NCBI GenBank assembly: GCA_025331445.1
Contig: JAIWNE010000039.1
Location: 124,001 to 188,000, forward strand
Length of the DNA: 64,000 nucleotides
From: Blakeslea trispora
Lineage: Eukaryota; Mucoromycota; Mucoromycetes; Mucorales; Choanephoraceae
Direction: 5' to 3'
Positions 44,616 through 54,061 of the stretch are shown here, piece by piece. The number at the start of each line of letters is the position of its first letter. The first letter of the stretch is position 1. The notes under the pieces were generated by a model that saw nothing but the letters and a program-made list of their open reading frames with translations, ran no database searches and had not been told where the DNA came from. The position numbers were made by a program, and so were the translations under genes.

Positions 44616-45422
44616 TTAGTATTTGCTTTCATGGTGCTTCTCCTTATGATCCCATTCTTTTCTGTGGTGGCGGTCTTCACGATCATGGTGTTCTTTATGG
44701 TAGCGGTTTTTGTGGTTCCACTTGTCCTTGTGTTCATCTTCATAGCCTCTCTTGTCATGGTGTTCCTTGTTTTCGTGGTGCTTGCCCTTGTGGTCCCATT
44801 CTTTTCTGTGGTGGCGGTCTTCACGATCATGATGCTTGCCCTTGTTGTGGTGGTTCATTTCCTTGTGTTCATCTTCATAACCTCTCTTGTCATGGTGTTC
44901 CTTGTTTTCGTGGTGCTTGCCCTTGTGGTCCCATTCTTTTCTGTGGTGGCGGCCTTCGCGATCATGGTGCTTGCCTTGGTGGTCCCATTCTTTTCTGTGA
45001 TGGCGGCCTTCACGATCATGATGCTTGCCCTTGTTGTGGTGGTTCATTTCCTTGTGTTCATCTTCATAACCTCTCTTGTCATGATGCTTCTCATCTTTTG
45101 ACTTGTGCCTGCCATAATTCCATCCTTCCTTGTCGTCAGAGCAGTTCCAATTGTGAGAGTAAGGATCGCTATTGTCATGAGGCTTGTAGCAAGAGACATC
45201 ATTGTCGCCTTCTATACGGCAGTCATATCCCTTATCAGTCATGCTCTTCTGAAAATGTTCCTTGACCCAAGAGGTAGACTTGTTGCATGCACTTTCTTCG
45301 CAAGAGTATACATAACGACCCTTGTCATTGGCACTGTAATGACAGGTGTCTTGAGAGTAACCAGCCAGGACTACGCTAGCAGCAGTAGATAAGGCAATAA
45401 ATGTAGCAGCGAGCTTAACCAT
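44616..45422 (-). CDS. Secreted histidine-rich tandem-repeat protein
   Basis: Single exon, 268 residues. A clear signal peptide (Met-Val-Lys-Leu-Ala-Ala-Thr, then Ser-Val-Val-Leu-Ala-Gly) precedes about 90 residues with six Cys (likely three disulfides). From residue about 105 to the end the chain consists of two alternating modules. Module A begins His-His-Asp-Lys-Arg-Gly-Tyr-Glu-Asp-Glu-His-Lys (three copies, the last modified). Module B reads close to HHDREGRHHRKEWDHKGK (four to five copies). Nearly every third or fourth residue is His, paired as His-His, with many Asp/Glu/Lys/Arg. Extracellular zinc or copper binding, or a wall-associated role, is inferred; no known family fits. The long plus-strand frames across the repeats (44546-45265 and 44631-45101) are repeat-driven shadows. 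Confidence 0.85.
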   Translation of the reverse strand: MVKLAATFIALSTAASVVLAGYSQDTCHYSANDKGRYVYSCEESACNKSTSWVKEHFQKSMTDKGYDCRIEGDNDVSCYKPHDNSDPYSHNWNCSDDKEGWNYGRHKSKDEKHHDKRGYEDEHKEMNHHNKGKHHDREGRHHRKEWDHQGKHHDREGRHHRKEWDHKGKHHENKEHHDKRGYEDEHKEMNHHNKGKHHDREDRHHRKEWDHKGKHHENKEHHDKRGYEDEHKDKWNHKNRYHKEHHDREDRHHRKEWDHKEKHHESKY

Positions 45423-46526
45423 TTTTGATTTGTGTTGTGTTTGTAAAGTAATTGAGATTGATGGTAATGAAGTTAAATTGAAAGGGAATTCATTTCCTTT
45501 ATATACATTTCATTTCTCGCTTGGGCTGTGCCCAACTGTTGCATTCGCCTCGTCTCTTGATCTATGTGCGTGTGCGTATCTCTTTTTTTTTCTGTTGTCG
45601 TATGGTAGGGTGACTAAAAATAGCATTCTACTACCAATCCATTTCCCTCTTCAATTTTTCAAGCTCAAATAGCACTATAAGCTCTATATGTTTTTTTTCT
45701 TTTTTTGGGGGGCTAAAAAGTTCAACACTATACTTACAGCCTTGGATTTGTTAAGAGAAAAGGAACTATGGATGTATATAACTGACTTTATAATCAAAAC
45801 CTTTTTGAAACAAACTGCTGTATTTTTTGGCTAGTGCGCATGCGTTTTTTTTCTTTGTTTATTTTGAAGCATAGAGCATGAAGCATTAGAACTCGTCCCA
45901 GATGTACGTAAACAAAACGGCTTTGTTGTCTGCGCAAACGGCAAATGATTTATGGTTTTAGCTAAAAATAAAATATCAAAAAATAATAACCTATGATACG
46001 GCACCTACGAAAAGGCTGTGCGGGGGAGGGGGGGGGCTCACATTTATATGGCTCAAACGAATGCTCAAAAGAAAAAAAATTGGGTGCTTTTTAGACTCTT
46101 GTCAGTAATACATTTTTTGATTAATTTTAGGCCCTGTAAAGACCTTGTTTCAAGATTTGGGGTTCTCTATACCTCCCAGCCAAAAATTTTCGGGAACCGA
46201 CAAACTTTGAAGAGCTTCACAGAAAAACTTTTGCAGGCAAAAAAAAATTCTAAACTTTTAACATTGTTCTAAAACATATTTAAAACAACATTAAAAGGTT
46301 GGATTTTGTTTTTGCCTGCAAAAGTTTTTCTGTGAAGCTCTTCAAAGTTTGATAATTTTTTCGGCGTTTTAAGACTGAAGGCACGTTATATATAATGATA
46401 ATAAGGGAGTCGAACTCTCACAAGTGTGTTACACCTTCCAGAAGTGTTGTTATATTTACTTCGCAGCAGTAAGTTGATATTGCAGCTTCACCTTTTTATC
46501 CTTTATTTCTGCGATACCAACTATAC
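45423..46526. other. Intergenic DNA upstream of two divergent genes, with one MITE
   Basis: Holds the promoter of the His-rich gene (TATA-like TTATATAC near 45500 in the plus strand, i.e. about 75 bases upstream on minus) and that of the gene starting at 46527. Foldback element family C copy 1 occupies about 46130-46365. A G-rich run lies at 46022-46035. No other feature. Confidence 0.55.
46130..46365. mobile_element. Foldback element, family C, copy 1
   Basis: A perfect 43-bp inverted repeat (46201-46243 against 46309-46351; arm starts CAAACTTTGAAGAGCTTCAC) encloses a 65-bp AT-rich spacer. About 70 bp to the left (from GACCTTGTTTCAAG to CTCCCAGCC) resemble the sequence left of the second copy near 49350-49420. 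Perfect arms suggest a young insertion or active gene conversion. Non-coding. Confidence 0.7.
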
Positions 46527-48527
46527 ATGCATAAAATCCACTCAAACTTCAAGCGCTTTATCCAAGATTGCAAGAAAAACGACATAGTACCTTCTTTCAA
46601 GGACTATTTAAAAGCCAACAAGAAATTTGTTGCTTCTGTGATTGAAAGTGGAGAGAAAGCTGAATTTGCTTCGCTTTACAGAATGTTTGTACAATGTGCA
46701 AGTGAGCTTGGAGTTGAAGTAGTAAGTAGATAAAATCTCTCGTAGCATATCGACGGTTCCTCATAACTAGTAACTAGGAAAAAGGTGATGCAAGAGCAGT
46801 ATGGGATGAACTTGTTAGTATCTGTTCAATTTTGAAACAAAAGTGATTGATCTACAAGAATTTTTATTGACGCCAAACTTTATTTAGGTTACAAAGAAGG
46901 CAATTAATTCCAGCAGTAAGACCTTCACATCCAAAGAAAGACTGGTTGTTTGCGGTGATCATGGTCCATACTCTATCCAATTCAATGAGGTAATCAGTTT
47001 GATTTTCTATTTACTTTATAATGTAATATCTAAAATGCTTTCTTTTAATCAGTGGCGTGTTGATGGAGCCAACATTGATGCTCTGCTTGCTGCCAGCCGA
47101 ATGAAAGCTGTTAAGCTTGTAAGTCAGAAAAAGCCCATGAAGGAGAGTCTTTACTTGTAAGTTTTTTTTTATCTCTTTGTATGAGCCAGATAAATATATT
47201 CATACATCTCTCTTTCTGCTTAATATTAGGTTGCTTTCTTGTGTGCTTGATGTTCCCTCCAATCGAAGTGCATTTGTTTTGAATGTGGAAGAAAAAACTT
47301 TAAGAAGAATCAGAAGAGCTGCAGGATGTTTACCATCCTTGGACTTTAGCCCTGATCTTTTGGTCAAGTTCTTTCAATTCTAGTAAGCAAGAATTCTTGA
47401 AAAAAAACAAGCAAACAAACGAAGGCAAAAGCTAATAGACACTTTGCGTGATATAGCAATGCAAGAAAGAGAGAGAAGGCAGTGGAAGAAGAAGACGATG
47501 ATGATTATGACGATAAAGAAGACAACGAAGAAGACAACGAAGAAGGCAAAGAGGCCAAAGGAAAAGGAAAGGAAGAAGACCAAGAAGATGCCGATGAGAT
47601 TCTGAACCAGATGAATACAAGGTGCAAGAAAGACAAGAATCAAGAAGGCTTAGCGTTGGTAGCAGTGACCAGAAGGATCGCAGAGAATGACAACTGGGTT
47701 GGCAGCACTACTGAAGAGTCATTCATTGACCAACACCTCCTGCCATTTGTACAAGTCATTTTTATGAATGATCGCACATTTGTCTACTCCAGGTAATTAT
47801 TGCTTTTTCTCTTGCTAATTTGTTTTCTAACATGAAATGCAATTAGGTCTACTGGAAGAATCCCTTTGACCGGTAGCTCACGCTCTTCAAGCAGAGGAAA
47901 AGATTCTTGTCTGGCGCTGAAGCCTGGCTTTTGTATTATGTATGAGTTGAAAGGTGAAAAGGTTGGTCTCTTGGCAATCGAAGTAAAGTTTCCTGATGCC
48001 CGCTCTTCCCAAGTCTTGAGTGATCGATCAAAGCTCGCTCTTGAGCTCAAGAGAATGGTTGATCAGCAAGTAGGATTAGGCTCTAGAAGACCTCAATCTT
48101 TTGGTGTCCTGGTGGAAGGTAACACTCTTTTTTTTTTTTTCAAACACTCCGTCATTCTTCAAGCAGATCAAATTGACACTATGTTATTCTAGGGTTTGAT
48201 TGTACCTTCTTCTCGTGTTCCTTGCACCAAAGTGGTTGCTATATGTTTGGTGAGCTCCAGAGACTTTCTCTGGTAAAGAATGACAATGATCTGATGCTAA
48301 TTCCAGATCTAGTCCTTATGTTTATGAAGATGAAATTAAGTGTGATTTGAACCTGTTTCATGCAGACAAAATAACTAGTTGTTTGTTTTATCTAGCGAGC
48401 AATGAATGATAGCATTGCTCAGTTGATGAAGAAGCAAAAAACGGAGCAGCTTACATCTCTTGAGCCAATGATCAAGCAGACTGTGGAGCTCCCGCAAAAA
48501 CTTGCATCTTCTTCTTCTTGTAAATAA
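46527..48527 (+). CDS. Lineage-specific protein with acidic tract and nuclease-like E-x-K core
   Basis: Nine exons keep one frame: 46527-46721, 46778-46813, 46888-46989, 47053-47156, 47230-47382, 47457-47792, 47847-48118, 48193-48341 and 48396-48527; 492 residues. I recognise it as one of the fungal hypothetical proteins common in Mucoromycota, without assigned function. A Glu/Asp/Lys-rich tract covers about residues 197-245. The conserved C-terminal core has Ala-Leu-Lys-Pro-Gly-Phe-Cys-Ile-Met-Tyr, Leu-Leu-Ala-Ile-Glu-Val-Lys (Glu354, Lys356), a helix with Lys-Leu-Ala-Leu-Glu-Leu-Lys, and Phe-Gly-Val-Leu-Val-Glu-Gly. The strand with Glu-x-Lys is compatible with a PD-(D/E)xK-like fold, but this is a guess. 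Splice choice for exons 8-9 (donor GTGATT) is the weakest. The last codons begin a four-fold tandem repeat. Confidence 0.7.
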
Positions 48528-48640
48528 AATTGTATATAATATCTTCTTCTTGTAAATAAAATTGTATATAATATCTTCTTCTTGTAAATAAAATTGTATA
48601 TAATATCTTCTTCTTGTAAATAAATTTGTGTATAATATCT
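48504..48640 (+). repeat. Tandem repeat (32-bp unit, four copies) spanning stop codon and poly-A signal
   Basis: The unit reads ATCTTCTTCTTGTAAATAAA followed by ATTGTATATAAT and occurs four times head to tail, the last copy with two changes. The first copy contains the final Ser-Ser-Ser-Cys-Lys codons and stop of the upstream gene, and each unit carries an AATAAA hexamer. The transcript end is therefore present in four near-identical versions. Confidence 0.95.
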
Positions 48641-49787
48641 TCTTTATTTCTACATTTTCTTTTAAGCATGTTTTAGCTGAACTGAGAGCTCCCCTCTTTT
48701 TAATGCTTTAAGCTTGTGTTAATTGCAACAAAAACTTGTATTGCAAACTTGTTTGCTCCTGAAAAGAGAAAAACAGATCGACTCATCCACTGATTGATGC
48801 AAAGCCCCCCCCATTGACCAGGTATAAAGGTAAACTATCTAGAGCAAAACTACTCAAAAAGATTTTACTATTTCATCTAGTAAGTAATTTACTCGCAATA
48901 GAACAAAATCAAATGTTCAATGATTTACCTTTTCTTTCAATCGATACTGTACCCTACAGTTCATATACGTAACTAGATTCTGCATAAACCGTTTGCTGTA
49001 CCTTGATTTTAAGAGAGACATAATCAGTAAAAGAGGCTATGATAGTTGGCTTACAAAAAAAAAAAAAAGGAAAAAATGCGCAAACAGAGCAGAGCCTAAG
49101 CGAGAAGGACCCCTTTTTAGTTGCCCAGCCGGAAGGGTGATGATATACGCCCGCACAATTGCAAGAGCAAGTATGGCACAAGAGCATTCTCTGCCTCTCT
49201 TGGTAGCAATGCGCAGAAGAAATAATATGGTTGAGTAGAAAAGAGTTCAGACAATGATCTACCTTACTGGTTTCTAACCTGAAAACCGCACACAGTCAGA
49301 CTAATTTTGAAATAAGCCTGGTTGACGGACTATAGATTAGAAAGAATAAAGATTGACCTGTTTCATTTCCTTGGTCCCCTCTAAATCTCCCCAGCTTAAA
49401 TTTTGAAAAACCGATCAACTTTCAAAAACCTTTACATGAAAGCTTTTATATGAAATTTCAAAAACTGAGTGAACCATCGTGTTCAGAAACATTTTCTCAA
49501 CAGAATTATGCATTCAGTTTTTTATTTTTATATGAAAGTTTTTATGTAAAGATCTTTGAATATTAACCATATTTTTGTAGTTTCAAGTTCAGTAGGTTTT
49601 TTTTTTTTCTTAAAAACACACACACACACATAACTGAATTTTTCTCACTCTTTTTTTTTTTGTGAAATGGTACATTCGACTATAAATCAGATATTTTCTT
49701 ATGCTGTTTTAAAGACGATAGATAAACCAGGTAGATTTCTAAACAATAAGACATCTACCTTTATATTTACAAGAATAAATAAAAAAA
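48528..49787. other. Intergenic DNA with tandem repeat and second family C element
   Basis: After the tandem repeat (to 48640) there is 0.7 kb without supportable features, then the family C foldback element at about 49345-49560, then AT-rich DNA with a CA run (49616-49629). Frames at 48954-49238 on both strands are unconvincing. Confidence 0.55.
49345..49560. mobile_element. Foldback element, family C, copy 2
   Basis: An imperfect inverted repeat of about 48 bp (49427-49476 against 49509-49557; left arm CAAAAACCTTTACATGAAAG, right arm ending AGTTTTTATGTAAAG...TTTG) with a spacer of about 30 bp. Left flank GACCTGTTTCAT...CTCCCCAGCTTAAATTTTG parallels that of copy 1 in the same orientation. 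The arms share little sequence with those of copy 1 beyond AACTTT, so the relationship rests on the flank and the architecture. Confidence 0.5.
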
Positions 49788-50564
49788 GAACGTCAAACAC
49801 ATTCTAGTTTGCTCTTCTGTCTATCTTGCTGATTTACACTGCCCTAAGCGCGTAAAAAGAGTATGGAAAGGTGATAGAGTACAGCATGGTTGGATTGTTC
49901 GAGCCACCTGTTATCAGTATCAGACAATTCTATGGATACATCAATGCCTTTTAACACAGCCTATCTTGTCACAACAGGTGTTGATTAAGGTAGCACTTTC
50001 AGATGTTGATGAAACAATGCCTGTTCGACCTGTGTGGAAAATTTATATTGAACTGGCTGAGGATGTCATGGAGCGATCTATCCATATAGACATGGCATGG
50101 TGCCGACGCATCTGGACACTAGCTACAAGAGCTCATCTGGTCTCAGTCACAGGTGTTTATTATTCTGTTTTGGGTGGTGCATTTTGTTCTTTAGGGAAAG
50201 ACAACAAGCAATATGTAAGTCAGTTTGAAACATGGCTTATGAAATCCTAAAAAACCTCGTATAGGCGTACAAAGCAAGTGTACTAGCTATTGAACAGATT
50301 AAGCTTGCTAAAAAACTAAAAGATCCTATATTGGAATGCAAATGCTGGCTCTATTTTGCAGAAGACTTGATTCAGTTAGGTAGATTAGATAGAGCAGAAA
50401 ACATAATCATTCGACAAAAACCATTTATTTCTTCAATGAACGATTTTATTGTAAGTACAAATAAGCTTGTCTTTTTTTTTTAAAAAAAAAACTAAAGGTG
50501 TTATGTAAAGTTGTCAAGTATGTTTGAGGCTGTACAAGAAAAGTTAGAGTTAGGAAAGAAATAA
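49788..50564 (+). CDS. Helical (TPR-like) protein, 5' end uncertain
   Basis: Three exons are clear: an open frame from about 49788 to 50217, then 50265-50451, then from about 50510 to the stop at 50562-50564. The joined protein contains Ala-Trp-Cys-Arg-Arg-Ile-Trp, Val-Tyr-Tyr-Ser-Val-Leu-Gly-Gly-Ala-Phe-Cys-Ser-Leu-Gly, and after the splice Ala-Tyr-Lys-Ala-Ser-Val-Leu-Ala-Ile-Glu-Gln, Trp-Leu-Tyr-Phe-Ala-Glu-Asp-Leu, Gly-Arg-Leu-Asp-Arg-Ala-Glu. These are TPR-like helix pairs. The first in-frame ATG is near 50017; the preceding open frame (Ala-Asp-Leu-His-Cys-Pro-Lys and Gly-Trp-Ile-Val-Arg-Ala-Thr) looks coding, so upstream exons may be missing, or the gene was truncated, perhaps by the nearby foldback element. 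I do not recognise the family. It ends three bases from the stop of the next, convergent gene. Confidence 0.5.
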
Positions 50565-50567
50565 ATG

Positions 50568-51515
50568 TCACATGATCAAACATTTATCATTGGAATACTC
50601 TCTTGGGTTGAGAACAGAGGTCTTTCGTCTCGGAACTTGTATACTATCTTGATTTGGTTTACTGGTTGGGTGAGTACGGTTTGCGATGGGCATCATATAA
50701 GGCGGTGCTACCATTGTCATTGGTTGTTGGTAATAGACAGATTGTTGAGGCATCACATAAATAGGCATGGGCATTGACTCTTGTACTTCTACTGCACTCT
50801 GTTGTTCATATATTGGCTCTGCATTGATTTTCTTTCGAGGTACTTGCTTTTTCTTTTTAACAGAAGGTGTCTTGAAGGCCATGGGTCTTTTTGCTTTTGT
50901 GCCTTGTAACGAAGGTACCTTTTTGGGTTGAACAGTTCTTCTTGTTCTAGAACTCTCATCGGTCGTTCCTCGATTCCCTTTCCACCAACCTTTAGGCCTC
51001 TCTTGTCTTGGTTTCCAGAAGCTTGGTGTCTGATCCACAACAAGAGCTTCTTTTGGAGGGACAGATATGTGTTTTTCTATTGCCTTTTTGCTTTGTTTAA
51101 GATTCTTTTTGGGTTTTTGTTCTGGCTTGCTCTGCTTTGGCTGATTGTTGTCTACATTCTTGAAGCTTCTTCTTGAGAGAGATCGACGGAGAAAGCTCTT
51201 TTGCTTTGGCTTTATGGGTACTTGTTGCTCTAATTTGAGGGGTACTGAGGAGGCAGGTGAGGGTACAAGAGGTTCTGCAGGCAAGGATGGTACTGTCTCC
51301 AGTCCTGTATCTTCTAGAATGATATCCTGTGGAATTGGGGGAGAAACAGGCCTGATATTTGACTGAAGGCTCCGAAGTAAATTTTGCTGTTCTAGAATCA
51401 GCTTTTTTTGTTCTTCTAATTGCTCTAGTAAATGCCAGTTATTATTAGAAGAGGACTGCTTTGCATTCTCAAATACACTGTTTAAAAGCTGTGTGGCATA
51501 TTGGTCGTAATCCAT
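50568..51515 (-). CDS. Basic coiled-coil protein with C-terminal CaaX (CLIM)
   Basis: Single exon, 315 residues. An N-terminal coiled coil (Leu-Leu-Glu-Gln-Leu-Glu-Glu-Gln-Lys-Lys-Leu-Ile-Leu-Glu-Gln, residues about 28-50) is followed by Pro/Val-rich, then strongly basic low-complexity sequence (Arg-Arg-Ser-Leu-Ser-Arg-Arg-Ser; Lys-Lys-Lys-Lys-Gln-Val-Pro-Arg-Lys-Lys), a Met/Pro/Tyr/Gln-rich stretch and the end Asn-Asp-Lys-Cys-Leu-Ile-Met. Cys-Leu-Ile-Met fits a CaaX prenylation box, Met favouring farnesylation. Membrane attachment through farnesyl plus polybasic regions is inferred. No known domain otherwise. The stop lies three bases from the stop of the convergent upstream gene. Confidence 0.75.
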   Translation of the reverse strand: MDYDQYATQLLNSVFENAKQSSSNNNWHLLEQLEEQKKLILEQQNLLRSLQSNIRPVSPPIPQDIILEDTGLETVPSLPAEPLVPSPASSVPLKLEQQVPIKPKQKSFLRRSLSRRSFKNVDNNQPKQSKPEQKPKKNLKQSKKAIEKHISVPPKEALVVDQTPSFWKPRQERPKGWWKGNRGTTDESSRTRRTVQPKKVPSLQGTKAKRPMAFKTPSVKKKKQVPRKKINAEPIYEQQSAVEVQESMPMPIYVMPQQSVYYQQPMTMVAPPYMMPIANRTHPTSKPNQDSIQVPRRKTSVLNPREYSNDKCLIM

Positions 51516-53083
51516 TGTCTTGATAAAATATAAAAAGAGAGAGAAAAAAAAAGAGAAGCAATAAACTCAAAGTCTGTTTTTGTATACAAGGCAAGCCATA
51601 AAGTAAACATTTCTATAAACGGAAGCATCCTTCTTTTTTTTTTGCCAATATGATTATTTCTTTTTTTTTCTCGAATTTAAGAAAAAAAAAAAAGAGTATC
51701 GTGTGTTGTTCAGTTTACTAAAAGTATAGCTAATACAGTCTCTATTCCCAAAAGACATTATGAATCAGTAAAGTAGTTACAATCCTCGCTTTGTTTAAAA
51801 GTGTCTATATTCTCGAGAAATGTCACTCTTCAATTGAACTACATTCTAGCACTTGAAGCAATATAAATCAAAGGGATTTTACACTGTATCATATACTCTT
51901 GTATCAAACAAACTCTTAAATTGAGCAATTATTGTATAGTCAATATACCATAACACTCCTCTCATTATGACATGTGATCATCTTTGTTAGTAGATTAACA
52001 TCATACAAAAAAAAGGTGTATATAAAAAGGAAATAAAGTGGCTAGTGTGCGGTTAAAGCATAAACTTTATTTGCAGAAAATTTCCCAATTGAGCATACAA
52101 TCTATTTAGACAAATTTGCCTGGGATGAAGGAGAGTCTAATAATCCCTCTGAGATGGGAAAAAAGAAAATGAATGCTTATGTTATGACATCTTCAGATGG
52201 AACCAAGCAAGGAGTCCCTAGGTAATTGGGCGGAAGAAGGCAATCATATAACCATTATCTATTGCAACTTTAGAAAAAAAAAAAGACAGTCTCACTTGTA
52301 TTGATATCCTTGTTTACTTACACGTTGAAGCAATAAAGTTACTTGTTGCTTATTTAAAGATTTCAATAAACCACTTTACTATCTGTAACTCATGTAGTTT
52401 GTCAAGAAAGGCAGAAACAATAAACGCATGATGGTTGCTGGTATCATTTTTCTTATTAGAAACTGCTAAATAACCTTTACAAACCATCATTTGGAATCAT
52501 ACACTGTAACTCACACCATGTCAAACCAAATGGCTTCTGTGAATTTAACCCAATTGAGTTTTGAAAATTCGATCCATGTCCCTTTTTTTTTTGGGTAAAG
52601 TGACCCATTGAGGCTGGAAACATTTGTAGGCAGTCTGCTTTGAAATCAAATAAATGACTTATTGTTCTGTTGGGTAGTACGATACAATTGAACGATAAAA
52701 AATAATAATAATAATAAAGAAAGCCCTTTTTTTGGGGGGCTACAAGACAAAGTTGTTTATAATTTCTGTAAATACATTATTGTATGGAAAATAGTTTTCT
52801 AGTGTAAATGTGCCATAGTGAAGAAATTCAAGTGAAAACAAGCAAAAAAATGAATAAAGCACGTGATTGACAAAGTTACTTAAGAAAGAAGATCTTCGTC
52901 TGTTTGTTTTGGACTGAAGAAGCACAAGAAGAAATTTAAAGTTTGTTTGATCAAATCAAACGTGTTCTCGAGTTTCTGTTCTTTCTTGCATGTTTTCCTG
53001 TGTTTCTCTTTTTCTTTTTCTTCTTTTCTATATTTTATCGCTTCTTTTTCTTTTTTTTTTTCTTTCTTTATTTTATACACTAG
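51516..53083. other. Intergenic DNA with MITE family B copy 3 and an orphan frame
   Basis: Contains the MITE at 51783-51936. Between about 52079 and 52221 a 44-codon open frame (Glu-His-Thr-Ile-Tyr-Leu-Asp-Lys-Phe-Ala-Trp-Asp-Glu-Gly) runs from a TTTGCAG acceptor-like site to a GTAATT donor-like site; this looks like one exon of a lost or unrecognised gene, but no partner exon was found. ATA repeats near 52703. The T/C-rich 100 bases before 53084 are the leader of the AT-hook gene. Confidence 0.5.
51783..51936 (+). mobile_element. MITE family B, copy 3
   Basis: Reads CTCGCTTTGTTTAAAAGTG at the left and ACTCTTAAATTGAGCAATTA at the right, inverted with respect to each other. The interior (TCTCGAGAAATGTCACTCTT; ACATTCTAGCACTTGAAGC) is nearly identical to copy 4, so copies 3 and 4 are the closest pair. 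Confidence 0.8.
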
Positions 53084-53683
53084 ATGCAACTTCCTTCCAT
53101 AGCAAATCTGTTGATTGATTTACCTCCTTCTCCAATACCCAATATATCACTACATATTCCACCTCTCCAGGGAAATGATCCACCGCAACCACTACGTCTG
53201 CCAAAATCTTACTCTGACCAACATACGATTCGTCAAACAAAGTCTGTCTCTCCATTACCTAGCTACCTTCACGATGAAGAACCGATCCATCGCCCAACAA
53301 AAAGACAGAGATCGATATCAACCTCGGATCTGCCCAACACACGCATTGTTTTTGATGATGCAGGTCAGCCGAAATTAAAGCGTAAGAGAGGCCGACCACC
53401 TACTGTTCAGTTTGATGGCAGTTGGACCTTTTTGGCGCCCACTGTTTGGGACATTCCTATTTCAAGAACAGAAAACAAAGATAGACAGACAACAGATCAT
53501 CATCCTACAGACACTGCCATGAACAATGCCATGGCTGCTTTCACTAGCTCTAAAATGGATATGGTCCTACATATGCCACACAAGAAAAGAGGTAGAAAGC
53601 CAAAAACACACCTGGTTGGCAACTCTTGTTTTGTCTGGAAAGATCTGACACTGAATCGTTCAAAAAAGACATCTACTGCCTAA
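53084..53683 (+). CDS. AT-hook DNA-binding protein
   Basis: Single exon, 199 residues. Two AT-hook cores are visible: Lys-Arg-Lys-Arg-Gly-Arg-Pro-Pro (residues about 99-106) and Lys-Lys-Arg-Gly-Arg-Lys-Pro-Lys (about 167-174). AT-hooks bind the minor groove of AT-rich DNA, which suits this genome. The N-terminal half is Pro/Ser-rich and disordered, starting Met-Gln-Leu-Pro-Ser-Ile-Ala-Asn-Leu-Leu. A conserved-looking Gly-Ser-Trp-Thr-Phe-Leu-Ala-Pro-Thr-Val-Trp segment between the hooks and a matching Asn-Ser-Cys-Phe-Val-Trp after the second suggest a repeated module 'hook plus Trp segment'. The product is likely a nuclear chromatin or transcription protein; no orthologue is recognised. Confidence 0.8.
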   Translation: MQLPSIANLLIDLPPSPIPNISLHIPPLQGNDPPQPLRLPKSYSDQHTIRQTKSVSPLPSYLHDEEPIHRPTKRQRSISTSDLPNTRIVFDDAGQPKLKRKRGRPPTVQFDGSWTFLAPTVWDIPISRTENKDRQTTDHHPTDTAMNNAMAAFTSSKMDMVLHMPHKKRGRKPKTHLVGNSCFVWKDLTLNRSKKTSTA

Positions 53684-54061
53684 AGACTACCCTTTTTTTT
53701 TTATATATATAAATATGTAAATATCTATTGCTTCTATGTTTCACTCTCCCATTTCACTCTTTATCCACCCACACACACACACACTTTTATATATATATTT
53801 ATATATATCTATACATGCATATACGCACGCTTGCACTCTCTCACACACAGATTTGTCTATCAACATTTATGCTATTTTAGTTATGTCCTGTATTTATAGA
53901 TTAAAACAAACTCTCTTTCGTTATCAATAATATGCTTTTTTTTTATAACTGACTTTGACCCTTAAAAAGACTGTTATTTTTAATATTTTTAAATGTCAAT
54001 TTGTAATCTCTCTCTTTTTTTTTTCACTCTTTTTTTTTCGGTTTATTTGTTTATGATAAAC
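53684..54061. other. Intergenic DNA with AT and CA repeats
   Basis: 3' flank of the AT-hook gene: TATATA runs (53700-53712, 53790-53812) and a CACA run (53770-53784), then the pyrimidine-rich leader of the ABHD11-like gene. No gene supported. Confidence 0.7.

Noticed and set aside
44546..45265. 239-residue plus-strand frame (and another at 44631-45101) opposite the His-rich gene
   Set aside because: Both are produced by the repeat structure of the gene on the minus strand; Cys/Gly- or Val/Phe-only translations with no start context.
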